Below are positions 20,958-30,994 of a stretch of 64,000 bases of DNA, piece by piece. Source of the stretch: Falciphora oryzae (Eukaryota > Ascomycota > Sordariomycetes > Magnaporthales > Magnaporthaceae); assembly GCA_000733355.1 (NCBI GenBank), contig JNVV01000073.1, positions 90,082 to 154,081 on the forward strand, given 5' to 3'. The position numbers were made by a program, and so were the translations under genes. The notes beneath the pieces were generated by a model. It had not been told where the DNA came from and did no database searches. It worked only from the letters and a program-made list of their open reading frames with translations. Positions within the stretch are counted from its first letter, which is position 1. Each line of letters starts with the position of its first letter.

Positions 20958-22238
20958 CTAAGCCACGCCGAACAGCCGCTCGTAGAATCCCCGGAGGTCG
21001 CTGTCCATCCAGCGTCCCAAGGTGCGCAAAACAGCAACGAGTCTGTAGATATCGGCGAGCTTCGAGGTGTCCCCGATTGCGGTGCCTGTTACCAATTCGA
21101 ATGCCTTGCCACGGTTGCAAACGAAAGACAGTTCCCAACTTTTGCCCCAGACCAAAATGACCGGCACGGCGTCGGGTACACGGAGATTATCCGGATCCGG
21201 ACAGGAGCTCACCCACGCCTGGAGCCTGGTAAACCAGGCAACCGTCCACGTGGCAAGTTGGATATAACCTTGATCCTCCCCTCCGCGCGAGCTTTTGGTC
21301 TCGATGCTGACGCCAATGGGGCGGAGAGTTAGCGGGGTATAGGTGGTGTGGTTGATGGAAAAATCCGGCTCGGAATCGGTGACCCAGATATGCTCTTCGA
21401 TGACGGCCAAAGGGGTGGACTTCGTATCCAATGCCAATACAAAGTCGACCATTTTGCCCCCCACCACGCCGGACCAGGCGGGCGAGGCTTCCGAAACCGA
21501 CGTTGGAATGCGTGCCGTGGGCAGCCACTTTTGTTCGATTCTTGCCGTTGTAGCCAGGTGACGGGAAACGCCGGGGATCGGGATCGTCGCGAGTTCCAGC
21601 AGCGGGCCATGCACCTCCAGGTTCCAGGCCGCCTGGGACACTTGTTCGTTCCGGCACTCGTTGGTCCGCCTTTGGATTTTGAGGATCGTTTCCAATTCCC
21701 GCTCTGCGTTTGCGGTTGCGGTGCCAGCCTGCTCGAACCAACCGGCGGGCCACTCCCTCCCCTCGAGTTCTTGTATTTTTGGTCGAACCTCTGCAGGCGC
21801 AAACGGGGCGCTGGACTCCATGATGTCTTCGATGCGACGGTGAAGAGCGTACATATCGGGCGGGAGCTGTGTTGCCGGGGTTTCAAGGGAGGTGATTGCT
21901 GTAGGGACGAGGAGCTTCCGTAGGCCACTCATCTTTTTAACAGGGCTCGCGGAGCGCCGTTCGAGGGATAGGCCTGAACCCGACGTCGGACCCGAGCTCT
22001 GGGGTTCCAGCGTGCGGAGCGCCAAAGGAGGCGGGAAGGCACCGAACTCGGCCTCAGCGTCGGCCTCAGCGCCGGCCGTGTCGGAGGCGCCAGAGGCGAC
22101 GCGTCGGCGTTTGGATGGAGACGTCGAGGGCGGCGTAGCAGGCATCGTGGCATCCCGACCGCTCTGCTCGTGCTGGTCCAGCCCCTGAGGTTCTTCGATC
22201 GCGTTGATCCACGAGCAAAAGCGAGCATATGTGTCCAT
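20958..22238 (-). CDS. PD-(D/E)XK nuclease-like protein, copy 1
   Basis: Single open frame of 426 residues starting MDTYARFCSWINAIEEPQ. The N-terminal third is a disordered Ser/Pro/Ala-rich segment with a basic patch (PSKRRRVASG). The C-terminal half matches the fungal PD-(D/E)XK-like domain (PDDEXK_12 type): WNLEVHGPLLELA, GGKMVDFVLALD with the metal-binding Asp, FSINHTTYTPLTLRPIGVSI, then ETKSSRGG giving the E-x-K pair, and QLATWTVAWFTRLQAW. All expected catalytic positions are present. These proteins are multicopy and species-variable in fungi; their role is unknown, with mobile-element or self/non-self functions only speculative. It is divergent from copy 2, 515 bp away. Confidence 0.82.
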   Translation of the reverse strand: MDTYARFCSWINAIEEPQGLDQHEQSGRDATMPATPPSTSPSKRRRVASGASDTAGAEADAEAEFGAFPPPLALRTLEPQSSGPTSGSGLSLERRSASPVKKMSGLRKLLVPTAITSLETPATQLPPDMYALHRRIEDIMESSAPFAPAEVRPKIQELEGREWPAGWFEQAGTATANAERELETILKIQRRTNECRNEQVSQAAWNLEVHGPLLELATIPIPGVSRHLATTARIEQKWLPTARIPTSVSEASPAWSGVVGGKMVDFVLALDTKSTPLAVIEEHIWVTDSEPDFSINHTTYTPLTLRPIGVSIETKSSRGGEDQGYIQLATWTVAWFTRLQAWVSSCPDPDNLRVPDAVPVILVWGKSWELSFVCNRGKAFELVTGTAIGDTSKLADIYRLVAVLRTLGRWMDSDLRGFYERLFGVA

Positions 22239-22753
22239 GGCCGCGCATATGAAGAACGCTTGGTTTTTGGATCGATGCGAAAAGGTGTGTGCTGAGCTCC
22301 GCGTTTCGTGGCCTGGAATCGTCCACCCGCCACTGGTGGGCCGCCACGTTCTGCTTCACAGCATGCCGGATGACTTGGAAATCAATTTTGGGCAGCTTTG
22401 GGCAGTCGGGAGGAAGGGGGAGGGGACCCGTGTGGCCCGCAGCTAAAATCCCAAAACAGTTTAGCCAGCCACTGCAACACCCCGCCGCCGCCAACCCCCA
22501 CCGATGCCACAGCCCGCCCTGATGACCCTAAGCTTCGCGCCCGCCCACTCGATAACGCGCCGGAAACGACTAGCCCGGCTGCCGAAAGCCTTTTGGGCGC
22601 CATGGCGCGGGCGAGCTAAGATTGAGTGCCGCGTTTGGAGGAGCGATGTCCCAGTGCGATGAAGCCCAGAGGCTGGAGCACGGCTGATGATGCTGGAGCC
22701 GCTGGAGCTGCTAAAAACAAAACAAAACGACAGCATGAAATACCCACACCATT
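22239..22753. promoter_or_regulatory. Intergenic region between head-to-head PD-(D/E)XK genes
   Basis: 515 bp between the starts of copies 1 and 2, so both promoters must lie here if both genes are expressed. No TATA or operator could be identified. Confidence 0.4.
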
Positions 22754-24367
22754 TTGCATCTCTCCACATCCGGTCCAATCTCGAAGCACTGGGAAAATAT
22801 GCAGCAACGAGCATGCGACCTCGCTGCTCAGGGCTCGCGCTGTTTGTGCCATAACTGCTCCCCCATATTCGCGTGGCTGGATACGGTCGGCAGCGACGGA
22901 GCACTGCCCGCTCCCTCGCCCTCGCCCCGGACCACATGGCATCGCAAAAGAAGGATGCAGCCGACGCCGCCCGGCTCCGCGTCGGCTTCGGCACCGCATC
23001 ACCCGTTGCGCAGAGTATCCCCCAAGGGAAGGAGGGCCGCTGCCGGTGCACAACTGCACATGCCTCTGCCTTTGAACTGTAACGGCAGGCCGCACGACAG
23101 CCACCACGGCATCGCTGGCATTGCCAACTCGGCCGCCATGTCGTTCCCGTCTGGCGCCAGCTCCCAACGGTCGCTGCAATCACGACCTTTGTTCCAGAGG
23201 CCCAAGGCACCCAAGTGTCCGATAAACCCCAGGAGAGCCGTCGAGCAGCTCCGGAATCTGGACCGGGCCATCATGTTTGTTTCGCCGTCGGACGACCTCG
23301 AGAAGCAGCTGCCAGAGGATGTTCACGCCGTGCTACACGGCGTTAGAAGGATCGTCGACTGCCGCACCGGCATCGTTCCTGCCTCCATGCGCGATCTTAT
23401 CGGCCGACGAGTGCAGAGCGCGGACAAGTGGCCCGACGCCTATTTCGCCCCCCCTCCCACGGACGTCGACCCGCTGTGGTACCCGGGCACAGACGAGGAG
23501 GAGGAGGCAGAGGAGGCAGACATAAACTTGTTGAGCTCTGCGCGTGCGAAGAAGGATTACCTCCGCCTACGCAAGGTTGAGCTCGAAGCTAAGGAGGCGC
23601 TGGCGTTCGGCAAGCCCGAGGTCGTCTGGAATGCGAACGTGCACGCGCCGCTTTTGAAGCTCGCGGTGCGCCGCCGCCGCGGGGTCGCTGTGGAGGACAT
23701 AACCACGGCGGCCATCATCCCCTCACTCTTGCCTCCCCTGGCCGGCGGCGCCACGGCCTCTCTCTCGTCCTCGTCTTCGTGCGCCGCCTCGGTAGCGTCC
23801 GAATCTAGTGATCTCGGGGTCGACGCAGGCCCCTCCACCGCCACGGCAGGCACTTCAGCCGGCAGGATGGTCGACTTTGCCCTAGTTCTCTCGCTCGATG
23901 ACAACACCCACCCACGGAACAAACGCCCCGAATACGCGCAGCTCGCGACTCGGGTTGACCAGTTGGTCCGTCATGCGCCGCCCGAGATGAAGACCATCAA
24001 CCAATCCGTCCATCCTCCGATAACGCGGCGCCCTGTGGGAGTCAGCATCGAGACCAAGGTTTCTGGCGACCTGGTGCAGGGCCGTGTCCAGCTGGCCATC
24101 TGGGCGGCGGCGTGGCACGAGCGCATGCGCCCTCTCTGTCAGGGCCGCCGCATCGTCACGCTCCCGCTGCTCCTGTCTGTTGAACACCACTGGACCCTCT
24201 ACTTCGCCTGCGACCGCGGCGACAAGATGGAGATCGTCGGCCCCTTCGACGCCGGCGGCACCAGCTCTATTTTGCCCCTGTATGTTCTCCCCGGTGCCCT
24301 GCGCGAGCTGGTCGCCTGGATGGATGGGCCGTTCAGGACCTGGATGGAGCTTTTGGTCGCGCAATAG
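22754..24367 (+). CDS. PD-(D/E)XK nuclease-like protein, copy 2
   Basis: A single open frame of 537 codons from 22754. The true start may be later, because the segment before residue 120 is low complexity, although FAWLDTVGSDGALP resembles the N-terminal FCSWINAIEEPQG of copy 1. The C-terminal domain carries VVWNANVHAPLLKLAV, GRMVDFALVLSLDD, INQSVHPPITRRPVGVSIET with the ETK pair, QLAIWAAAWHERM and WTLYFACDRGDKMEIVGPFD. Catalytic residues are intact. An acidic loop (DEEEEAEEADIN) and a Ser-rich linker (near 23760) separate the blocks. The coding frame is uninterrupted, so the gene may be functional. Confidence 0.78.
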   Translation: MHLSTSGPISKHWENMQQRACDLAAQGSRCLCHNCSPIFAWLDTVGSDGALPAPSPSPRTTWHRKRRMQPTPPGSASASAPHHPLRRVSPKGRRAAAGAQLHMPLPLNCNGRPHDSHHGIAGIANSAAMSFPSGASSQRSLQSRPLFQRPKAPKCPINPRRAVEQLRNLDRAIMFVSPSDDLEKQLPEDVHAVLHGVRRIVDCRTGIVPASMRDLIGRRVQSADKWPDAYFAPPPTDVDPLWYPGTDEEEEAEEADINLLSSARAKKDYLRLRKVELEAKEALAFGKPEVVWNANVHAPLLKLAVRRRRGVAVEDITTAAIIPSLLPPLAGGATASLSSSSSCAASVASESSDLGVDAGPSTATAGTSAGRMVDFALVLSLDDNTHPRNKRPEYAQLATRVDQLVRHAPPEMKTINQSVHPPITRRPVGVSIETKVSGDLVQGRVQLAIWAAAWHERMRPLCQGRRIVTLPLLLSVEHHWTLYFACDRGDKMEIVGPFDAGGTSSILPLYVLPGALRELVAWMDGPFRTWMELLVAQ

Positions 24368-25511
24368 GCGCCGTCGTCTATTTCGATTCCAAGCACCAGG
24401 CTCGTGCCGCAGCGAGCGCTCTTGTCCAAAATGAGGTCGTCACCATGCCCGCGACGGGGCTGCCTCGTTTTTGAGTTGTCGTTACGCCGGGAAGGTTGAA
24501 ATGTTTGAGAGAGAGAGAGTAGTGCCCACAGCCGTCAACCCTATGGCGAGGCCTACGCCACAACCTCAGTTTGCATCGCTCGGAGCGACAGCGATGACTG
24601 CATAAACATGCCCCCAACTTGGGCGATACGGACAGCAGGGAACGCTTCGCATTCCGTGCGGGAACACCAGAGCAGGAGTAAGGAGTAAGGAGTAAATAGA
24701 AGGATCCCAAATACGCATTCTGCGGCAGTGCTCCTTTGTCCCCCTAAGCTCAAGATGTCGATCGGATTCTCTGTACAACCCTGTTGATCTCGCCAATCCG
24801 GAGCTTATCCTAATCGATCGCCTCCTGGCAGCCTCGTCGGCTGGGGTGTTTTGCGAGCTGCCACATCAGTGAAGCACCATACAACGGAGAGGGAGGCTAT
24901 CATTCTTTTGCGCGAGAACGACTAGGATGACGAGTAGGACGGGGCCGCCACGTTGGCGAATGCCTGTAAATAGCTGGAGGGGTCGCTGGTAACACATGCG
25001 CGATTGGAATGCATTAGCTCTCCCCCATCTGGGGCGTTGGACCTAAAGCGGCCGGGTTTTCCACGGGAATTAGGGATCCCGGGTGCGAATCGAAAAGGGC
25101 AGGTGGGGATTGCACCCATATTTCTGTCCGATGAGGCTGAAGGGCCTGCGCCCGGGATCCAAGACCAGCTCGACGCGCCAGCTGCTTCGGAGCTTACGTC
25201 GGTTATTAGCATGCTGGCTGATGCTCATTCGAGCAAAACACAGCCCGGTTGAACCACTTGGTTTCCCTGAGCTGAGCCTATGGACCAGCCGCTTCCAACC
25301 ACCACCCGCTTCATGCCTTGCGGTGGAGGATGTAACCCAACATGTAGCATAAATTTTACATACCACCGCCGTGCATTTCCGACACCTCGACATGCCATCA
25401 GTCGGTCCAGTCGGCCAAATAATATAACCCAACTCCAATTAGCTCTCTTGAAGGGCCACCAGCAGCCAAACCACCCAGTTAGAACGATAAGAGGATGTTA
25501 TTTCCATCTTT
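24368..25511. other. No gene recognised
   Basis: A short GA run lies at 24508-24520. Small frames occur on both strands but none has a recognisable motif or splice pattern. Confidence 0.4.
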
Positions 25512-26306
25512 CTACACGACCTTCGCCTGCCTCCTCAGGGCATCGGCGTTTCCTTTCCTGCGATAACGCGTGTGCCTCCCGACTCCCAGGGGGAAAACGA
25601 TATCTGAAAGGTCGATCAATACACCGTTCTTCCAATTGTCCAGAATCTTCGTGTCGGCAAATTCGAACCCAAGCCCCCACAAGAAATCCATAGATACTTC
25701 TATCCTGTGGCGGTTCGCCTTTTTCCGCTCAATAGAGCCCTCTTCGTTATCGAGTTCGTCCTCCTCGATAAACTCGTATACGACCGCGAAATACTCCCGG
25801 CCCGACTGCGGGGTCAGGCGCTGCCATTTCCCGACCTGAAGGGTTGGTGGCCTGTTTTTGTCGTTAAAATTGTCGCGGTTTAGCTTCAGCCAGCCGAAGC
25901 ACTTCCTCGTCCTGAGCATCCCGACCTGCTCGGCGGTGATATTTATGTCAACCGGAATGCGTGGTTTTCGGCGCGCCTCTTCGGAAAACGCATAAAGGTT
26001 TTCGGTAGCCTCAGCGTTGGTTTGGGGATCGTCAAAAATCCGGACGTTGCCGCGGTCGTTCAGCGACGCTTCTATCATCTGGAGGACGGCGGCGTTTTGA
26101 AATTCGCGTTGGACGGCCCAGTAGAAAGGGTCGCCGGGCGGCTCGTTGTCCCAAAACTGCCCGGCAATCGAAAAATAAGTGAGCAATCGGTCCGCCCAAG
26201 AGTAACGGGGTGGGCCGCTCATAGGCTGGTCCGTGTAGAACGGCTTCGTAGGGCGTTCCTCCATCCGAACCGCCTCTTCGTGACGTTTGGCCAGTCGCTC
26301 TTGTTG
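25512..26306 (-). CDS. Conserved fungal hypothetical protein, C-terminal 250+ residues
   Basis: The ATG-started frame runs 26264-25512 (250 residues). The same frame is open further upstream (LTPEQQERLAKRHEEAVR), to about 26306, so the start is uncertain. Before that, a plausible exon (AEFFGPTSPTTFDRLGLEPA, about 26410-26350) sits in another frame, suggesting an intron or a frame break near 26315. Notable blocks: YWAVQREFQNAAVLQMIEAS, IFDDPQTNAEATENLYAFSE, CFGWLKLNRDNFNDKNR, SMDFLWGLGFEFADTKILD. I recognise no catalytic motif. The even, protein-like composition and lack of stops support a real gene; function unknown. Confidence 0.55.
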   Translation of the reverse strand, partial: QQERLAKRHEEAVRMEERPTKPFYTDQPMSGPPRYSWADRLLTYFSIAGQFWDNEPPGDPFYWAVQREFQNAAVLQMIEASLNDRGNVRIFDDPQTNAEATENLYAFSEEARRKPRIPVDINITAEQVGMLRTRKCFGWLKLNRDNFNDKNRPPTLQVGKWQRLTPQSGREYFAVVYEFIEEDELDNEEGSIERKKANRHRIEVSMDFLWGLGFEFADTKILDNWKNGVLIDLSDIVFPLGVGRHTRYRRKGNADALRRQAKVV

Positions 26307-26959
26307 CTCGGGGGTGAGGTGGGGTGGTGGAACACTGTGTTGCTGTGGAGAAGATGGGCAGGCTCGAGCCCGAGGCGGTCGAAAGTTGTGGGGGAAGTGG
26401 GGCCGAAGAATTCAGCTTGGCGGCTGGCGGGCTAACAGGCGACTACGGCCACTGGGGAAAGTGCCGGCAGCTCTTTCGAAGCGGCTGCAGATCACGGGCC
26501 AGCCGAGGGGGTGGAGGAATGGGCAAATCTTATGTGTAATAAAGGATAGTATGCGTGGTCGCAAGGAAGATACGAGGCGGCAGAGCGGATGGTGGGCAAG
26601 GCGTGTAAGAGCTATAAGAGTCAATCCCGACGATTCAATAGGCAGCGTCAGTCGCGGCGGCCCGCTACAAACAGAGACCCGGACTCTTCTTCTTCATCAT
26701 CATCGTCGTCTTCATCGCCCACCCATTCTCCCGAACCTAGCGACGATGATCACCGCCGGCGCCATCGCTGGTACGGGGTGGAGGGAGGAAAAGGCGAAGC
26801 CAAAAAAAAAAAAAAAAAGACAAACATGACCTTCACCAACGTGACGAGTCCCAGAAGCCACGTCGAAGCATGCGTGAAGGGCACGCATGGGCTTTGTCAC
26901 GCTATGACGGAAAAACGTAAAGGATGTAAATGAGAATGCGAAGCATGCTATTCCATTGC
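26307..26959. other. Probable 5' exon(s) of the preceding gene, otherwise no gene
   Basis: Upstream part of the minus-strand hypothetical gene as described, then sequence with a TCT/TCA-rich patch (26690-26715) and a 16-A run (26803-26818). No further gene seen. Confidence 0.35.
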
Positions 26960-27125
26960 CTTTGGTAACTTGACGGCCTCACGCCCGCTCGCGGCAGTCT
27001 ACAACAGCGGCGTCTGCCCAATTTTATCCTTCGAGTCGGCGTCGATGTCGACCTTGCCTGTAGAGAGCAGCAGCCCAACGACGGCTCCGTTACCAGCGGT
27101 TCCTCGCCGACCTTGTGGACGAAGC
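26960..27125 (-). pseudogene. Ankyrin-repeat fragment
   Basis: The minus strand reads GNGAVVGLLLSTGKVDIDAD then SKDKIGQTPLL, a stop, and TAASGREAV. This is the pattern of ankyrin repeats found in fungal NLR C-termini (VVxLLLxTGKVDVDxKDxxGxTPL...AAxxGxEAV). Only about one and a half repeats remain and a TAG interrupts them. It is a relic of a larger repeat protein. Confidence 0.55.
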
Positions 27126-28238
27126 CTTTCAGGACACGCAAGCTCCGCAACCAAGCCTCACAGGGGCTCGGGGTCACCAACCAATGCGTCAACAGCCCTG
27201 GCCTTTGTGACGGACCGGGCGCACCGCTGAGGCCTGTCTCGACAGCCGGGCAGAAAAGCTTCTGAAATATCATGGTCGAAGGGATCCTCAGTCTGGGAAG
27301 TGCTGGTCCCCATTATCGCAAAGGCTGGAACACCTTTTCGGGTAGCACCGGCGCCAGTGGTGCGGCTCTCCTGCCTGTCGAGTTTTCGGATGCTTTTTGT
27401 CGTGTTGATCTCGGACCGGCAGCGGGGATGCCGTCCGAATCATCGCTCGAACTGCCCGAGTTGCTGTTCGGGCTGCTGCCACCTTGATTATAGTCTGAGT
27501 CGACAACAATCCTCCTCCTCGGCTACCCCCCCTCCCGCGACGGCACGGTCACGCTCGACCTTTCCACCGCTGCAGACCCCCCTGGCGTTGTTGTCATTGT
27601 CGTCGCCGTCGCGGTGCGCGTCGTCCTCTTGTTCCTGGAGGCCGCCGAGGCCCACGGCTGTTGGTTGGGGCCCAGGCTCCGGAGGATGCCCGGTTGCCAA
27701 ACGAGCATCCGCCGTGAGCTTTTGGATGTGGTCGACCTGGGAGGGTTTTTCATCGAATACCAGGCCCAAATATCAGCTCCATTTGACATTATTAGGAATC
27801 TCCCAGCCATTGACGATCATAAGTTGCGCTCCATCGATGTTTTAACCACCAATGAATCCTCGGCAGCCTGGAACGTATGCCGAGCCATCTCTCCCTGACA
27901 GCTCTCAGGTACCCGAGCTACCCTTCCGAGTCCAAGTCCGCAGTCATGGGACCAAAGTGCGCCTCCGGCGCCTTCTCGCAGTTGAGAGGCTGATCGACCC
28001 AATCCCGGCCGAGGTTAAACGTCGTGGCTGTTGTGCTGAAGAATGGGCGGGGAGCTTCGAGTCGTGTCCTCTCTCGCCGCCATCGCTGTGCGCGTCGGAA
28101 ACGAAAAAAAAAAAAAAAAAAGGTCTCTCCATCTCCTTTGGCGGCGTCGGGGAGGTCGTCATCGAAGACCAGACTTCCGTCCAGGGATGGCGAGATTGAC
28201 GGCGACATCGCAGAAGCCAGATCGGTACTGGCAAGCCC
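27126..28238. other. No gene recognised
   Basis: Several overlapping frames on both strands, an A run of about 18 near 28107-28124, and no domain pattern. Confidence 0.35.
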
Positions 28239-28650
28239 ATGATCATGGGCTCGGTGGGCAAAGTATTGCGCTCAGTTGGCATCGCAACCACCCCTATCGA
28301 AGTCCCGAACATCAAATCGGGATCTACCACGGACGCGGAGACTTTTGGGTATGATCTTGGGAGGGAAGTCGGGCCTGGAACCAGCGCCGCCGTCTACCAC
28401 GCGGTCCATGGGACAACCGGGAAAGCCTTCGCTGTCAAACAGTTCCGCACCGTCGACGTCAAGCGGCACAGCGAATCGCGACTTGTTCAACATCCGCCAC
28501 CCAAACATTGTCGACTGTCAGTGCTTCGTCATGGGCCCGACAGGTCGCCGACATTGGTCATGCAATTGGTCGGCGGCCTGGGTCTCGCGCAGGAACATCA
28601 ACAACAAGTGCTAGTTCTTGCCCTTGCTGAGCGAGGCGATACGGCATAGG
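28239..28650 (+). pseudogene. Protein kinase N-lobe fragment
   Basis: The frame GYDLGREVGPGTSAAVYHAV shows the glycine-rich loop, followed by GKAFAVKQF with the invariant VAIK-type lysine. A frame change then leads to NRDLFNIRHPNIVDCQCFVM (the HPNIV turn after helix C), and another back to LVMQLVGG. No catalytic HRD or DFG segment follows; the sequence ends near 28650. A truncated, multiply frameshifted relic. Such kinase modules occur free-standing or as effector domains in fungal incompatibility-type genes. Confidence 0.6.
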
Positions 28651-29315
28651 AGCCAGCCAGTGGATTTTCGAGGGTTGTCCTGACAGATGCTAGGTTAAAA
28701 TACGGAAAAAAAATACAAAGGTCGCTGAGGGCATTGCTTTGCCCAGTGACGGTAATACGATGCTTAACGAAGTCCATTACCCCCTCGACGTCGTGTGCTT
28801 CTGCTGCATGCACTGGGTTCCCAGCAGCAGATTTTGGGCCTGGTTTTTGTACCACGCAATAACCCCCCGCGCCTCCGGGTCGCCCAACCGCGCCCCGCCG
28901 CCCGTCGTCGGTTGCCGGTCGTTGCCCACCGCGGCCTCGGCGTCGCCGCGGGCTGCCTGACGGCTCGCCGGCACGCATGGGTCGGCTCTCGCTGGCGTAA
29001 TCTTTCCGCGCATCTAGTCGGCGAGGTCTTCTTCCTCCGCCCCCGCCTCTGTAAGCTATGAAACGCCGGAGCCTCTTCAATGTCCACCCGGCCCGGATGA
29101 TGGAACGGCCCACCCGGGCGCAGGACGCCGGCGGCCCGCTCCTGGGATGCAGGGGTATCAATACACCTCATGGGGCTTCTATGCAGGCCTCGAGGCAGAC
29201 GGATCCCCAAGTCACCAGGAAAACCGCCAGCACCCGGGATCGTGCCTTAACCCCGAGACTGGATGCGACAGGTGATTGAGCCGGGCGGACGAGGTTTCCC
29301 CACAACCCCTGAGTA
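28651..29315. other. No gene recognised
   Basis: Frames on the minus strand (29161-28598) are Arg/Gly/Pro-rich and look like GC-rich noise. Confidence 0.35.
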
Positions 29316-30440
29316 CTAAAGCAACGACGCAAGCTCGTTCTCTTGCCGATGCCTCTTTGGCCCATTGCTACCCTCATCATCCTCGGAGCGCAGCCTTTTC
29401 CCCTTTGGGCTCGACCCGTTATCCGCTGCTGGCCGGCTGCTTTCCGGGGTGCTGCTAACGATGGCCTCCCCGGCGTGTGGCGCTCTCCCGTCCGACGGCT
29501 CCGACACTGTTGCGTGCGGGTTTGCGGCTGCGCCAGACCTTCCTGTATCCGTCGCCGCTTCGTCGCGAGGCTCCTCCTCTCCGAAATCCCTCCCTGCCGT
29601 CGGGTTCGACGTCGCCGCGTCCAGGCTTGCGGGCGTGGCAGGGCTTTTTGGCTTTTGCCGGGACACACAATATTGAGCGATGCCGTTGGCGCGTTTTTCC
29701 TCGGCGTCTGCTTCATCTGGCGAACCGCTTGTTGCCCGCCTCGGTCCCGCGTCTGCTGCCCTGGTGCCAGGGGGTTCATGTATGAGGGCGGCAGCTTCGG
29801 AACCGGGCGTCGATGTCGTGCTTGCTGACCCGGATCCCGCGTGTGTTTCGATCTGGGTGGCACCCGTAGACGGGAAGGTGGATTCGCCGGATTCGACGAG
29901 CCCGGTGCTTCGGACGTTGGTCCCTTCTCCCGCATCTCCGTCGGTGCCCCATATGTTATCCCATGTGTCCGTGATGTACCGCGAGTCCATGACGCCATGG
30001 CTACCCGTTACGTTGGCCCGCGATGCTTTGCCGCTGCTGCTGTCCTCATCGCCGACCTCGGTGATTCCCCGAGTCCAAGTGGAGCCGTCTCGCCCTGCCT
30101 CGAGGCGTTCATCCCAGAGTTCAAACGGAATCGGGGGGTGTTGTTCGCCGCTCGGACAGTCCTCTTTGGCTGGAGTCTTTACGCCCTTTTCGACGGCGGT
30201 CTCGGGCTTATTCGGCTTGCTGTAACGCTCCCTCACCTCGGCGAGCAGACCTTTGTAGAATAGCCCGGCGAAGGCCTCTAGCCTGGGCTGGTTGCTGGCC
30301 TCGGCCGCCGCAACGCGGGCCTGCTCGGCCAAGTGGCCTTGGTCGCCGGTTCCCCATCCGATTTTAAATTTTGGAAAGGCTGCACCATGTAATCGACCCC
30401 AGGCTATCCTTTGGAGAAACCGGCTTTGCCGCCTCTCTCC
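29316..30440 (-). CDS. Uncharacterised protein with disordered acidic C-terminus
   Basis: Part of a 435-codon open frame whose ATG is at 30623; the portion from about 30440 on looks coding. It reads FKIGWGTGDQGHLAEQARVA then LEAFAGLFYKGLLAEVRERY, resembling an ordered head, followed by about 280 residues rich in Ser, Gly, Thr, Ala and acidic residues, ending in a bipartite-like basic signal (PKGKRLRSEDDEGSNGPKRH). The true 5' exon is not clear; a splice acceptor may lie near 30440. No domain recognised; a nuclear location is possible. Confidence 0.4.
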   Translation of the reverse strand, partial: GERRQSRFLQRIAWGRLHGAAFPKFKIGWGTGDQGHLAEQARVAAAEASNQPRLEAFAGLFYKGLLAEVRERYSKPNKPETAVEKGVKTPAKEDCPSGEQHPPIPFELWDERLEAGRDGSTWTRGITEVGDEDSSSGKASRANVTGSHGVMDSRYITDTWDNIWGTDGDAGEGTNVRSTGLVESGESTFPSTGATQIETHAGSGSASTTSTPGSEAAALIHEPPGTRAADAGPRRATSGSPDEADAEEKRANGIAQYCVSRQKPKSPATPASLDAATSNPTAGRDFGEEEPRDEAATDTGRSGAAANPHATVSEPSDGRAPHAGEAIVSSTPESSRPAADNGSSPKGKRLRSEDDEGSNGPKRHRQENELASLL

Positions 30441-30994
30441 TTTGCGATTGATCCTTACTTGGAAAACGTTCAATTTTACAAGCCAAACATCATGTCGGGG
30501 ATGACGCGGATGATTCAGCCCTTGACAGTACGATGGCAAGAAGGTCCGGCCTTGTGAAAAGCATGACGCCAAACAGCAGCCCAAACGGGCTTGAACCAGC
30601 CCCACTCGAGGACGGGCACACAAAGAAACCGCTTCCAGGCGACCACCCCATCTTTACGGAGGAAACAAAAAAAACACAAAGGCCTGACCAAAGCGAAAAA
30701 CTCCCTCCACAGATTCGCAGGAAAAAGAAAATGCTGTCCGCATTCGGCGTCCCCGGATTGGGCCACAATGAAACGAGCAGTCCGTATAATAACTGAATGC
30801 GGCGAATTGCAATTGGTAAGATGATTGCGAGCACATGATCCCGTCGAACCATGCCAGTGGAAAGGACAAAGGATGTCTGAATACAAATACCTATGGAGGT
30901 TACGGTATCTGGGGTGTCACCTATCCCACCACTCGCCATCGCTTGATTGCATTCCCATCCCGAACACCGCTTTTAGCATCCCACCACGCTCGCT

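Noticed and set aside
24508..24520. GA run as a further LINE tail
   Set aside because: No LINE 3'-UTR sequence lies on either side.
29168..29998. 276-codon minus-strand frame
   Set aside because: Overlaps the longer, more protein-like frame 30623-29316 on the same strand and consists of Arg/Pro/Gln-rich off-frame reading.
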